Below, one piece after another: positions 49,209 through 58,615 of a stretch of 64,000 nucleotides of DNA. Position numbers and translations under genes: made by a program. The DNA is from Methylococcus sp. EFPC2 (GTDB taxonomy: Bacteria; Pseudomonadota; Gammaproteobacteria; Methylococcales; Methylococcaceae), in the NCBI RefSeq assembly GCF_016925495.1, contig NZ_CP070491.1, positions 620,001-684,000 of the forward strand, in the 5' to 3' direction. Positions within the stretch are counted from its first letter, which is position 1. The number at the start of each line of letters is the position of its first letter. The notes under the pieces are model-generated. The model had not been told where the DNA came from and made no database searches. It was given only the letters and a program-made list of their open reading frames with translations.

Positions 49209-49625
49209 GAGGGGACTTCCAAGGGGTTAGGAAAAGCCGATTAAGCCTCAACCCGGAATCTGCCGGCCTCGTGGTCGGGTGAAATGCGGCGATGCCGCAC
49301 TTCGTCTCCAGTTCGGCGGAGCCTGACAATACGGGTTTGGTCTTGAGTGTACCACCAAGCGCCGGAACCGGTCGGACTCCGAAAATGAACGCGTTGCGTA
49401 CCGTTCGTCATCAACTTTCATACGGGGCTAGAGCCCAGCAGGCCGGCATCGGGCACACCTCCTTGCTCGGCCAATGCGGAAGAGCGACAAATACCAAGAA
49501 CGCCGGCGGTTGAAACGGCCGACGCGAAAGGGTCGGGGTGTGAACCCCGGCCCTTTCAGTCCTTCACCCGGGTGACACCGGCGATCCCGAGCCCTCAGTG
49601 GTCGAGCAGCCGGCAAAACCGAAAA
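49209..49625. other. Intergenic region between AI-2E transporter and small GTG-start genes
   Basis: About 420 bases, with no coding frame that looks real. It contains a strong hairpin (49526-49557) and must hold the promoter of the AI-2E transporter gene. Confidence 0.5.
49526..49557. terminator. Terminator-like hairpin downstream of the small protein pair
   Basis: A 14-bp stem (one G-T wobble) formed by GAAAGGGTCGGGGT (49526-49539) and ACCCCGGCCCTTTC (49544-49557) around a four-base loop GTGA. It lies about 70 bases downstream of the 49626 stop on the minus strand. Confidence 0.6.
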
Positions 49626-49868
49626 TCAGTCCGGCTCCTGGAAAACAGACGCCTGGCCGGGCTGCAAGCCCTGGGCGGAAAGTATATCCGCCGTCACCGC
49701 CTCCACCGAAGCCAGTATGTCATCGTCTCCCAGGGAAAACTTTTCCTTGAGCAGGTTCGCGGCGGCATCTTCGGACGCATCCCAGACGATGTACATCTCC
49801 ACACCCTGTGCGCCCTCTTTAGGATTACCGCTGGTAACTTGAAATACCCAGCCATCGATTTGATCCAC
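49626..49868 (-). CDS. Small hypothetical protein with GTG start
   Basis: The GTG at 49868 is chosen because GAGGTG lies six bases upstream; a longer frame from a GTG at 49916 has no such site. The 80-residue acidic protein begins VDQIDGWVFQVTSGNPKEGA and has a strand-helix pattern (VEMYIVWDASEDAAANLLKE). No signal peptide or motif I recognise. It lies 82 bases after a second 80-residue GTG-start gene and is probably in one transcript with it. Confidence 0.62.
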   Translation of the reverse strand: MDQIDGWVFQVTSGNPKEGAQGVEMYIVWDASEDAAANLLKEKFSLGDDDILASVEAVTADILSAQGLQPGQASVFQEPD

Positions 49869-49950
49869 GTTAGCACCTCGCTTGTCAGTTATTAGGAATA
49901 AAGTGCCTGCGGGCACGGCGTCGCCGCTCCGACGCCCGCAGCCCGCGTGC

Positions 49951-50193
49951 TTACCATTCGTTCTTCATGCCCCAGGGCGTCGCCCCGTCCACCAATTCCG
50001 CCTTGATGCCCTTTTTGGCCAAATCGTCCAGTGTCTTGTAGTAGGTCGCTTCATGCATCAAGGTTCCGGTCTTGGTGTAGAGCGCGACATAGCGCGCAGC
50101 CAGGTCGACCTCGACCACCAAATCCCCACCCGCATCCTCGGTCCGGCGTGCATTGCCGTTCCAATCCACGAAAAATCCCGGTGCTACCGTCAC
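49951..50193 (-). CDS. Small hypothetical protein with probable GTG start
   Basis: The open frame extends to 50418, but only the last 80 codons look like protein. A GTG at 50193 has GGAGG eight bases upstream and begins a coherent sequence (VTVAPGFFVDWNGNARR, GGDLVVEVDLAARYVALYTK, GIKAELVDGATPWGMKNEW). The family is unknown; the second half recalls small stress-linked beta proteins. It is not homologous by eye to the neighbouring 80-residue protein, despite identical length and start type. Confidence 0.58.
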   Translation of the reverse strand: MTVAPGFFVDWNGNARRTEDAGGDLVVEVDLAARYVALYTKTGTLMHEATYYKTLDDLAKKGIKAELVDGATPWGMKNEW

Positions 50194-50587
50194 AATCAAG
50201 CCCTCCGTATCAAAAATGGAATGTGTACCCAGGGCGATACGCAAGACTCGCACCAAGATGGCTGATGAGGGGGATATGAGGAAATCCGCGGCCTGTGGCG
50301 CGTTACATCCGCTCCGGGCTTTGTCGTAAACCTTACAATTCGACGTGTTAGGGCGTCGTTGTGGCGGATCGCGACCAACGGGTCGGGCCGGAAATCGCAT
50401 GCCGAAGGAGGCCTGCAAGGCTTAAGGCGAAACGTGGCGGCGGTACCGGTGGGGGAAAGAAATCACGGTGACGAGCGTTCGCACGGGCCCGTGCGATGAA
50501 TGAGGCATTTTTTCGCGGCTGGCTGCTTGGCGGATCGTCCTGACGGGCCTTTGGCCATGTCGTCTCTTACCCGCATCCTGCTTTGCA

Positions 50588-52030
50588 CTAGGGAAACACG
50601 GCGGCCTCTTCCGGTTTCGGTACGTCGGCTTTCTGTTCCGAGGACACGATCCAGCCGCCGCCCATCGCTCGATATAACTGGATGAGCGCGGTGAAGGTGT
50701 CGCTGCGCGCCTGCACCAGTTCGATCTGGCCTTCGTAGTATTGGCGCAGCGAATCGAGCACTTCCAGGTAGGAGGTGTAACCTTCGTCGAAACGCACGCG
50801 GGAGAGGTGCAGATAATTCTGCAAGGCTTCGACGCGGCGCGCCTGCGCCTGTTGCCGGTCGTTGGACTTGGCGCTGGCGACCAGGGCGTCCTCGAATTCG
50901 CGGAATGCCGAGATGATCGCTCTCTGATAAGCGGCCAGCGCGCCCCGTTGCGCGGCTTCGGCGGTTTGCACCTGGCCGGCTATCCGACCGGCGGTAAAAA
51001 TCGGTGTCAGCAATCGGCTGCCTATGGTCCAGAAATTGGCTCCCGGCGCGAACAATTGCGCCAGTTCCACGCTCGCCTGTCCCACATCGCCGGTCAGCCG
51101 TATTTTCGGGAAATACTCGCCGCGCGCGACGCCGATGCGGGCGTTGGCGGCGATCAAGTTTTGTTCCGCCTGAGTGATATCCGGGCGACGGGCTAGCTGG
51201 TCGGATGGTAGCCCCGCCGGCACCGCGGGCGGACTCAACTCGTCCAGGGTCAGGCCCCGCGTTATGGCCCCCGGATTCCTGCCCAGCAATATGCTCAAGG
51301 CGTGTTCGGCCTGGGCGATCTGCTGTTCGTAGAATGGAATCTGTGCGCGGCGGCGCTCCAGTTCGGACGCCGTCTGACTGACCTCGATTTCGGAGGCATA
51401 ACCCATGTTGAAGCGGGCCAGGGCGATGCGGTGTTCCTCCTCCAGCGTCTCGACGGTATGCCGGGTGATCTCCAGGCTAAGGTCGAGAGAACGGAGGGTG
51501 ACATAGGTCTGGGCGACCGAACTGACCAGGGTCAGCACCACCGCGTCGCGGGCCGATTCCTGCGCGATCACGTCGGCGAACGCGGCTTCCTTGGCGCGGC
51601 GCAACTGGCCCCAGACGTCCAACTCCCAGAACAGAGTGGCGCCGAGTTGGGCCGAGTTGGTGTCCGGCAGCTTGCCGCCGCCGCCCACGCTGAGGGATGC
51701 TCCGCTCAGTTGGCGCCGATCGTAGCCACCCTGGCCGAATATCTGCGGAAACAGGTCGGAGCGGGTCGTGCCGTAGACGCCCATGAATTGCTCCACGTTG
51801 GCGACGGCGATCTTGAGATCCAGATTGCCCAGCAAGGCCTGCTCCACCAGCCGGTTGAGGGCCGGATCCCGCAACTGCTCCCACCAGGCGAGATTGGCGG
51901 TTTCCCGGGCATCGCCGGCGGCGAAACGCCATTGTTGAGGGGCGTCGATCCGGGGCTGCTGATAATCCGGCCCGACCTTGAAGCAACCGGCCAGGACGGT
52001 CATAAGCGCGACGATCATGAGTTTACGCAT
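50588..52030 (-). CDS. Outer-membrane efflux lipoprotein (NodT/OprM-type)
   Basis: A 480-residue protein with lipobox LAGC (Cys16). It has the internal repeat of TolC-like factors: NRLVEQALLGNLDLKIAVAN near 60-80 and SDQLARRPDITQAEQNLIAA near 275-295, each followed by a long helix. The C-terminal half ends with VRFDEGYTSYLEVLDSLRQY. It forms a trimeric barrel-tunnel across the outer membrane for a tripartite pump. The gene overlaps the end of the pump gene by eight bases, so it is the last of a three-gene operon. Confidence 0.93.
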   Translation of the reverse strand: MRKLMIVALMTVLAGCFKVGPDYQQPRIDAPQQWRFAAGDARETANLAWWEQLRDPALNRLVEQALLGNLDLKIAVANVEQFMGVYGTTRSDLFPQIFGQGGYDRRQLSGASLSVGGGGKLPDTNSAQLGATLFWELDVWGQLRRAKEAAFADVIAQESARDAVVLTLVSSVAQTYVTLRSLDLSLEITRHTVETLEEEHRIALARFNMGYASEIEVSQTASELERRRAQIPFYEQQIAQAEHALSILLGRNPGAITRGLTLDELSPPAVPAGLPSDQLARRPDITQAEQNLIAANARIGVARGEYFPKIRLTGDVGQASVELAQLFAPGANFWTIGSRLLTPIFTAGRIAGQVQTAEAAQRGALAAYQRAIISAFREFEDALVASAKSNDRQQAQARRVEALQNYLHLSRVRFDEGYTSYLEVLDSLRQYYEGQIELVQARSDTFTALIQLYRAMGGGWIVSSEQKADVPKPEEAAVFP

Positions 52031-55000
52031 GGCCGCTCTCCTCCGCTGCTTCTTCCTTGCCTCGGCGCGAGAGTTTCTCGACCACGTAGAACGAGACAGG
52101 GATGAGGAAGATGGCCAGGCAGGTCGCCGCCGTCATGCCGCCTATCACCGCATAGCCCATCACCCGTCTCGACAAGGCGCCGGCCCCGCTGGCGATGGCC
52201 AGCGGTACGCAGCCGAGAATGAAGGACAAGGCCGTCATCAAAATCGGCCGCAAGCGTAGGCGCGCGGCTTCCAGCGAGGCGTCGAGGACGGACTTGCCCT
52301 GTTCGACGCCCATCTTGGCGAATTCGACGATGAGGATGGCGTTTTTCGCGGCCAGTCCGATCAGCATGACGAGGCCGATCTGCGCGTAGAGGTTGTTTTC
52401 GTAATGGCCCAGCATCAGGCCGGCGAAGGCGCCGAACACGGCGATGGGCGTGCCCAGCAATACGCTGAAGGGCAGACTCCAGCTCTCGTACAGGGCGGCC
52501 AGGATCAGAAATACGCAGAAGATTGCGAAAGCGAAGACCGCGGCCGGTGAAACGCCTTCCTGGGCTTTCTTTTCCTGGAAGCTCATGCCCACATAGTCGT
52601 AACCCATCTCCTTGGGCATGGTTTCCGCGAACACGTCTTCCAGCGCCCGCATGGCCTGCGCCGAACTGTAGCCGGGCTTGGGCGTGACGTTGATCTGCGC
52701 GCTGCGGAACAAGTTGTAGCGCATGGTGAATTCCGGTCCCTCGGTCTTGCGCACGCTGGTCAGCGCGGCGAGCGGCACGGTGTCTCCCGAGCTGTTGCGC
52801 ACGTAGAACTGCCCTAGGGCATCGGTGTCCTTGCGATACTCGCCCTCAGCCTGCACATAGGTCTGCCATTGCCGTCCGAAGCGGTTGAAATAGTTGATGA
52901 AACCAGAGCCCATGTAAGCCTGCAGGGTCTTGTAGACGTCGGAGAGCTGCACGCCCTGCTTGAGCACCTTGTCACGGTCCACGTCCACGAAAATCTGCGG
53001 AACCGACGGCAGGGCCGTGGTCGTTGCGCGGGCGATCTCTGGCCGCCTGTTCGCCGCCTCGATGAACTTCTGAGTGTTTTCTGCGAGGAAGGCCACGTCC
53101 TTGCCGGCCCTGTCCTCGATCACCATGGTCACGCCGCCCGAGGTACCCACACCGGGAATGGCCGGTGGCGGGAAGGCAAATCCTACGGCCTCGGGGATCT
53201 TGGCCATTTCCTGGTTGAGATGCCGCTTGATCGCCTCGTATTGCTCTTCCGGCTGGGTGCGCTCCCCCCATTTCTTGAGTGAAATGAAGAAAAAGGTGTT
53301 GTAGGTGGTGTTGGCCTGACTGAGCATGTTGTAGCCGATGACCGAGGAGTAGTACTCCACGCCCGGCGTGTTTTTGAGGATGTCCTCGACTTTCTTGGTA
53401 ACCTCATCGGTACGCTGCAGCGAGGACACATGGGGAAGCTGGATGCCGGCATACAGGTAGCCTTGATCTTCGTCCGGCAAAAAGCCCAGGGGGATGCTCT
53501 TGCCGAAGCCGCCGGCCAAAACCGCGAGACCTGCGAGGAAGACCATGCTGATCACGCTCTTGCGGATCAGCACGGAACACCAATTCACATAGCCTTCGTT
53601 GGTTATGCCGAAAACCTTGTTGAACCCGTCGTAGAACTTCTGCACCGGCCCCTTGCCGCGCACCCTGGGTTTCAGTAACAGCGCGGAAAGGGCAGGGCTG
53701 AGCGACAGCGAGTTGAAGGTGGAGATCATCACCGACACGCCGACGGTGACGGCGAATTGCTGGTAGAGCCGGCCGGTGATACCGGGGATGAAGACCGTCG
53801 GCATGAACACCGCGATCAAGGCCAGCGAGGTGCCGATGATGGGCCCGGTCACTTCCTGCATGGTCTTGAGCGTGGCCTCCTTGGGACTCAATCCCTTCTC
53901 GATGTGATGCTCCACCGCCTCGACCACCACGATGGGGTCGTCCACCACCAGGCCGATCGCCAGTACTAGGCCGAACAGCGACAAGGTGTTAATGGAAAAG
54001 CCCAGCGCCGGGAACAGCATGAAGGTGCCGATCAGTGAAACCGGCACCGCCAGCAGAGGAATCAGCGTTGGCCGCCAGCCCTGCAGGAACAGGAAGACCA
54101 CGAAGATCACCAGCACCAGGGCCTCGAACAGGGTGTGCACGATCTCGTTGATGCCCTCAGTGACCGCCAGGGTGGTGTCGAGTGCGACCACGTAGTCCAG
54201 ATCGTCGGGGAAGCGGGTCTTCAGTTCCGCCATCACCTTCTTGGCGCCTTCGGCCGCCTCGATGGCGTTGGAACCGGGCAGTTGGTAGAGGGCGACGAGG
54301 GCTGCGGGCTTGCCGTTGAGGCGGCCTGCCATGTCGTAGGTCTGCGCACCCAGTTCGATGCGGCCCACATCCTTGATGCGCACGATGGAACCGCTGGGCT
54401 CGGCGCGCAGCACGATATTGCCGAACTCTTCCTCGGTCTGCAGGCGCCCCTGGGCGCGCACGGCGTAGGTGTATTCCTGCCCGGCGGGCACCGGCTCGCC
54501 GCCGACCTTGCCGGCCGGGTTGACGGTGTTCTGCGCCTGCACCGCGCTGACGATCTCGGGGATGGTGATGTTCAGCTTGGAGAGCTGATCCGGCTTGACC
54601 CAGATCCGCATCGCGTATTGTCCTGCGCCGAACACCGAGACGCTGGCGATGCCCTTCACCCGCGTCATCTGGTCGTTGATGTTGATGTAGGCGTAGTTGG
54701 CCAGGAAGATGTTGTCGTAGCTGCCCTTGGGCGAGTACAGCGCGAACATCACCAGGGGTGAAGCGGTCGATTTCTGCACGTTGACGCCGAAGTTGCGCAC
54801 GTCCTGCGGCAGTTGCGACTCGGCCTGGGACTTGCGCATCTGCGCCAACACCTGGTCGGTGTTCGGATCGGTTGCCACGTCGAAGTTGACGCGCAGCGTC
54901 ATCTGCCCGTTGTTGGCGTTGATGGAGTACATGTAATTCATGTTGTCCACGCCGGACATCTGCTGTTCGATGGGCGTGGCGACCGACTGTTCCACCGTGA

Positions 55001-55163
55001 CCGCGTCTGCGCCGGTGTAGGTGGTTTGCACCTGGATTTCCGGCGGCGCGATGGCGGGAAATTGGGCGATCGGCAGTTCCGTCATGGAGACGAGGCCTAT
55101 CATCACCATCAGGATGGCGATGACGATCGCCACGATGGGACGATTGATGAAAAACTTGGCCAT
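52023..55163 (-). CDS. RND multidrug efflux pump, HAE1 (AcrB/MexB) type
   Basis: A 1046-residue inner-membrane pump, the normal length for the family. It begins MAKFFINRPIVAIVIAILMV, with periplasmic porter loops (SVATPIEQQMSGVDNMNYMY and QVTGPIIG) and the proton-relay helix 4 with GLVVDDPIVVVEAVEHH, the Asp-Asp pair of HAE1 pumps. The C-terminal half repeats the topology (GLAAKNAILIVEFAKMGVEQ). It would export amphiphilic compounds using the proton gradient, with the adaptor upstream and outer-membrane factor downstream. No regulator gene is adjacent, unlike many such operons. Confidence 0.95.
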   Translation of the reverse strand: MAKFFINRPIVAIVIAILMVMIGLVSMTELPIAQFPAIAPPEIQVQTTYTGADAVTVEQSVATPIEQQMSGVDNMNYMYSINANNGQMTLRVNFDVATDPNTDQVLAQMRKSQAESQLPQDVRNFGVNVQKSTASPLVMFALYSPKGSYDNIFLANYAYININDQMTRVKGIASVSVFGAGQYAMRIWVKPDQLSKLNITIPEIVSAVQAQNTVNPAGKVGGEPVPAGQEYTYAVRAQGRLQTEEEFGNIVLRAEPSGSIVRIKDVGRIELGAQTYDMAGRLNGKPAALVALYQLPGSNAIEAAEGAKKVMAELKTRFPDDLDYVVALDTTLAVTEGINEIVHTLFEALVLVIFVVFLFLQGWRPTLIPLLAVPVSLIGTFMLFPALGFSINTLSLFGLVLAIGLVVDDPIVVVEAVEHHIEKGLSPKEATLKTMQEVTGPIIGTSLALIAVFMPTVFIPGITGRLYQQFAVTVGVSVMISTFNSLSLSPALSALLLKPRVRGKGPVQKFYDGFNKVFGITNEGYVNWCSVLIRKSVISMVFLAGLAVLAGGFGKSIPLGFLPDEDQGYLYAGIQLPHVSSLQRTDEVTKKVEDILKNTPGVEYYSSVIGYNMLSQANTTYNTFFFISLKKWGERTQPEEQYEAIKRHLNQEMAKIPEAVGFAFPPPAIPGVGTSGGVTMVIEDRAGKDVAFLAENTQKFIEAANRRPEIARATTTALPSVPQIFVDVDRDKVLKQGVQLSDVYKTLQAYMGSGFINYFNRFGRQWQTYVQAEGEYRKDTDALGQFYVRNSSGDTVPLAALTSVRKTEGPEFTMRYNLFRSAQINVTPKPGYSSAQAMRALEDVFAETMPKEMGYDYVGMSFQEKKAQEGVSPAAVFAFAIFCVFLILAALYESWSLPFSVLLGTPIAVFGAFAGLMLGHYENNLYAQIGLVMLIGLAAKNAILIVEFAKMGVEQGKSVLDASLEAARLRLRPILMTALSFILGCVPLAIASGAGALSRRVMGYAVIGGMTAATCLAIFLIPVSFYVVEKLSRRGKEEAAEESGHA

Positions 55164-55169
55164 GGCGGC

Positions 55170-56360
55170 TTACCTCCCCGCGGGAACGGCGGAGGCTTCC
55201 GCATAGGGTTTGGGTTCGACCTTGCTGCCGGGACGCACCTTCTGTACGCCCTCGACAATCACCCGTTCGCCGGGTTTGAGCCCTTCTTCTATGATCCACA
55301 GCGCATCGATGGTTTCGGCCACCTTGACCGGGCGGATTTCGACCGTGTTGTCGGATTTCACCACCGCCACCAGACGCCGGCCCTGCATCTCGGCCACCGC
55401 GCGTTGCGGCACCAGCAAAGCCCCCGGTTTCTGCTTCACCACCGCGCGCACCCTGGCATACTGGCCGGGGCGCAGCAGATTGCCGGGATTGGGGAACAGG
55501 ATGGCCATCTGGATGGTGCCGGTCTTGACGTCCACCTGGCGGTCGGCGAAGAAAAATTTGCCGGGATGCGGATAAGTCGATCCGTCGGCCAGTATGAGCT
55601 CCAGCGGCAGACCACCCTGACGTTCGCCGCCGTTCTCCTTGCCGCGGGCGAATTGCAAATACTGCTGCTCGCTTAAAGGGATATAAGCCTTGATGGGATC
55701 GACCTGGGACACCGTGGTCAGCACCTCATTGGCGCTGCCGGGGCCGACCAGGTTGCCGATCTGAGCCTTGGACATGCCGGCTACGCCGTCGATGGGCGAG
55801 ATGATGCGGGTAAAGCCGAGGTCGAGTCGTGCCTTCTGCACGGCCGCCTTGGCCGCCAGCACCTCGGCCTGGGCGGAGGCTTCGCGGCCGACCGCGTTGT
55901 CGCGGTCGCGCACGCTGACCGCCTTTTCCGGCAGCAGCCTTTGTACGCGATCCATGTCGAGCCGGGCGGTCTTCAGCACGGCTTCCTGCCGGGCCAGCGT
56001 GCCTTGCGCGCCGTCGAGCGCGGCCTGGAACACGCGCGGGTCGATCTCGTAGAGCAGCTGGCCTTTCTTTACCGCCTGCCCTTCCTGGTAATTCTGCCGG
56101 ATCAGATAGCCCGTGACCTGGGCCAAGATCTGGGCGTTCACCATGCCGTCGAGGGTGCCCACCCATTCCTGACGGATGGGCACATCCTTCTGCAGGACTT
56201 CGGCCACCTCGACGACCGGGGGCGGCGGGGGAGGGGGCTCCTTGGCCCTTTCGCAGCCGCTGCCGAGCAGCGCGAGCACCAGCCCGGCGCATGCCGCCGG
56301 ATGTCGCACCGGCCAGGTGCCGTAACGCGTCAACAAACCGAGGAGATGAATTGGTTTCAT
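55170..56360 (-). CDS. RND efflux periplasmic adaptor lipoprotein
   Basis: Start at 56360 follows AAGGGGA. The frame is open to 56441 but those codons lack signal features. The 396-residue protein has a lipoprotein signal ending SGC (Cys36), a poly-proline spacer, and the membrane fusion protein order: barrel-sandwich (VTGYLIRQNYQEGQAVKKGQ), coiled-coil hairpin (about 105-180), lipoyl half (FTRIISPIDGVAGMSKAQIG) and beta-barrel (GQYARVRAVVKQKPGALLVP). It links the pump and the outer-membrane factor. First gene of the operon; the 270-base divergent region to the ATPase operon must carry its promoter. Confidence 0.94.
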   Translation of the reverse strand: MKPIHLLGLLTRYGTWPVRHPAACAGLVLALLGSGCERAKEPPPPPPPVVEVAEVLQKDVPIRQEWVGTLDGMVNAQILAQVTGYLIRQNYQEGQAVKKGQLLYEIDPRVFQAALDGAQGTLARQEAVLKTARLDMDRVQRLLPEKAVSVRDRDNAVGREASAQAEVLAAKAAVQKARLDLGFTRIISPIDGVAGMSKAQIGNLVGPGSANEVLTTVSQVDPIKAYIPLSEQQYLQFARGKENGGERQGGLPLELILADGSTYPHPGKFFFADRQVDVKTGTIQMAILFPNPGNLLRPGQYARVRAVVKQKPGALLVPQRAVAEMQGRRLVAVVKSDNTVEIRPVKVAETIDALWIIEEGLKPGERVIVEGVQKVRPGSKVEPKPYAEASAVPAGR

Positions 56361-56440
56361 TCTTCGTTCCCCTTGTGATCGAACGAATCGCTTCGTCGCC
56401 CGGTCGGCGACGCGAAGGGTTGACAGTCGTGCCGCATACA

Positions 56441-56472
56441 TTCTGGACGAGTTACGACGAAATAATCCAGAA
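56441..56472. promoter_or_regulatory. Possible operator palindrome upstream of the RND operon
   Basis: TTCTGGA (56441-56447) and TCCAGAA (56466-56472) form an inverted repeat, spaced 18 bases apart, in the divergent region between the RND and V-ATPase operons. It could bind a TetR-type repressor, but no such gene is visible nearby. Confidence 0.3.
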
Positions 56473-56629
56473 CATGGATTTTTTTTTCGGGGGGCTTGCG
56501 CGTAGCATCCAATCGCGCGAGGCTATGATCTAAACCTGTCAGCCGAGACTTCGGCGGGGCGGGGGGCGACTTCGTATAGCCTCGTCATAACGACGGCCAG
56601 GACGGCCGGCCCGGTAAGGGAGTAGGTCG

Positions 56630-57982
56630 ATGATAGAGAAATTGATCCGCCACACCCGCTTGACCGAAATCGTGGGCGACACGATCAGGGTCAAGGCCAA
56701 GGATGTCGCTTTTGGGGAAGTCGCACGGGTGGAAAACACCGACGGCGAAGTTTCCATCGCCAAGGTGGTCGATCTGGACCGCGACATCGTCAGTTTGCAG
56801 GTTTACGCCGGCGGCAAGGGACTCTCCACCGATGCCGGGGTCAGTTTCCTCGGACGGCCCCAGGAAGTGGTCTATTCGGAAAACATCCTCGGCCGCATCT
56901 TCCGCGGCTCCGGCGAGCCCGTCGACGGCGGCCCCGATCTCTCCACCGACCCCAAGATTCCGCTGGGTGGCCCCACCGTCAACCCGGTCATGCGCGTCAT
57001 GCCCACGCACATGATCGAGACCCGGGTGCCCATGATCGATTTATTCAATTGCCTGGTCGAGAGCCAGAAAATCCCCATTTTCTCGGTCGCCGGCGAACCG
57101 TACAACGAACTGTTGGCGCGCATCGGCTTCCAGGCCAACGCCGACGTCGTGGTGTTCGGCGGCATGGGCCTGATCTTCGACGATTATCATTTTTTCCGCA
57201 CCGCCTTCGAGGAACACGGGGTATTCCCCCGCACGGTGATGTATGTCAACCAGGCCTCAGACCCGCTGGTCGAGCGCCTGCTGATACCCGACATGGCGCT
57301 GGCCGTGGCGGAAAAAATGGCGGTGGAGGAAAACAAGCGCGTGCTGGTGCTGCTTACCGACATGACCGCTTACGCCGACGCCATGAAAGAAATCGCCGTC
57401 GCCCAGGAACGCATCCCGGCGGTGCGCGGCTACATGGGTGACCTCTATACCCAGTTGGCCAGCCGCTACGAGAAGGCCTGCGATTTCAAGGGCGCCGGCT
57501 CGGTCACCATCCTGACCGTGACCACCATGCCGGGCGACGATGTAACCCATCCGGTGCCGGACAATACCGGCTACATCACCGAAGGCCAGTTCTATCTGCA
57601 CAACGGCGTGATCGACCCGTTCGGCTCGCTGTCGCGCCTCAAGCAGCACGTGATCGGCAAGGCCACCCGCGAGGACCACGGCCAGATCATGAACACCATG
57701 ATCCGCTTCTATTCCGGTGGCGTGGAAGCGCAGAAGAAGCAGGACATGGCCTTCGAGCTTTCGCCCTTCGACCACAAGTTGCTCAAGTTCGCCCAGCTGT
57801 TCCGCGAGCGTTTCATGGACATCCGCGCCAATCTGCCGGTCATCGAGGCCCTGGATCTTTGCTGGCAAACCCTGGCCGAATGCTTCGAGCCGCAGGAACT
57901 GCTGATGAAGCAGAACTTGGTGGACAAGTATTTCCCCAAACGAGCCCCGAGCGTAGCCGAGGGGCAGGACGCGGCCGCGTGA
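56630..57982 (+). CDS. ntpB: V/A-type ATPase subunit B
   Basis: A 450-residue protein of the non-catalytic beta family. It opens with LIRHTRLTEIVGDTIRVKAK and has GRPQEVVYSENILGRIFRGSG. In place of a Walker A motif it shows VAGEPYNELLARIGFQANAD, the expected degenerate form in subunit B. The central region contains NGVIDPFGSLSRLKQHVIG. It alternates with subunit A in the catalytic hexamer. It is the first gene of a seven-gene operon, 12 bases ahead of subunit D. Confidence 0.96.
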   Translation: MIEKLIRHTRLTEIVGDTIRVKAKDVAFGEVARVENTDGEVSIAKVVDLDRDIVSLQVYAGGKGLSTDAGVSFLGRPQEVVYSENILGRIFRGSGEPVDGGPDLSTDPKIPLGGPTVNPVMRVMPTHMIETRVPMIDLFNCLVESQKIPIFSVAGEPYNELLARIGFQANADVVVFGGMGLIFDDYHFFRTAFEEHGVFPRTVMYVNQASDPLVERLLIPDMALAVAEKMAVEENKRVLVLLTDMTAYADAMKEIAVAQERIPAVRGYMGDLYTQLASRYEKACDFKGAGSVTILTVTTMPGDDVTHPVPDNTGYITEGQFYLHNGVIDPFGSLSRLKQHVIGKATREDHGQIMNTMIRFYSGGVEAQKKQDMAFELSPFDHKLLKFAQLFRERFMDIRANLPVIEALDLCWQTLAECFEPQELLMKQNLVDKYFPKRAPSVAEGQDAAA

Positions 57983-57994
57983 GGAGCTATCGCC

Positions 57995-58615
57995 ATGGCC
58001 AAACTCCGGCTCAGCAAGCAATCGCTCCATCATCAGCAGGAGCAATTGAAGCTCTACAAACGCCTGTTGCCCTCGCTGGACCTGAAGCGCCGGCAGCTGA
58101 CCGTCGAGGCGCAGAAAGCCCGGGCGGAATTCGAAGCGGCCAAGGCCGCGGTCGAAGCGCTGGAAACCCGCATCGGCGAGGAACTGGCCATGCTCGCCGA
58201 CGAGGAGTTCCAGCTCGGCAGTCTGGTAAGGGTCACGGGCTATAAGGTCGGCGAACAAAACGTCGTCGGCGTGCGCCTGCCCTTGCTGGAAAGCATCGAA
58301 TGCCGGGTGGCCGATTACTCCCGCCTGGCCTCTCCGCCTTGGGTGGATGTGCTGGTGCAGCATCTCAGGGACGCGGCGGAGCAGCGTCTGCGCGCCGATA
58401 TCGCCGGCCGGCGGGTGGCGATCCTGCAACAACAGGTCCGGCGCATCACCCAGCGGGTCAACCTGTTCGACAAGATACTGATCCCCACCTCGCAAAAAAA
58501 TATCCAACGCATCCGTATCTATCTGGGCGATGTCGAGCGTTCGAGCGTCGTCACCTCCAAGCTGGCCAAGAGCAAGCAGGTGGGGGCCCGGTCCGCGGAG
58601 GAGGGGGCGCCATGA
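57995..58615 (+). CDS. ntpD: V/A-type ATPase subunit D
   Basis: A 206-residue helical protein (LRLSKQSLHHQQEQLKLYKR, then KKNIQRIRIYLGDVERSSVV near the C-terminus), matching the rotor-shaft D subunit. It forms the central axis between the catalytic hexamer and the membrane ring. GAGGAGC precedes the ATG by about ten bases. Its stop overlaps the start of subunit I by four bases (ATGA), giving translational coupling. Confidence 0.93.
   Translation: MAKLRLSKQSLHHQQEQLKLYKRLLPSLDLKRRQLTVEAQKARAEFEAAKAAVEALETRIGEELAMLADEEFQLGSLVRVTGYKVGEQNVVGVRLPLLESIECRVADYSRLASPPWVDVLVQHLRDAAEQRLRADIAGRRVAILQQQVRRITQRVNLFDKILIPTSQKNIQRIRIYLGDVERSSVVTSKLAKSKQVGARSAEEGAP

Noticed and set aside
57257-58507. Long minus-strand open frame within ATPase B and D genes
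   Set aside because: Antisense to two confident genes, no family resemblance, and typical of GC-rich shadow frames.
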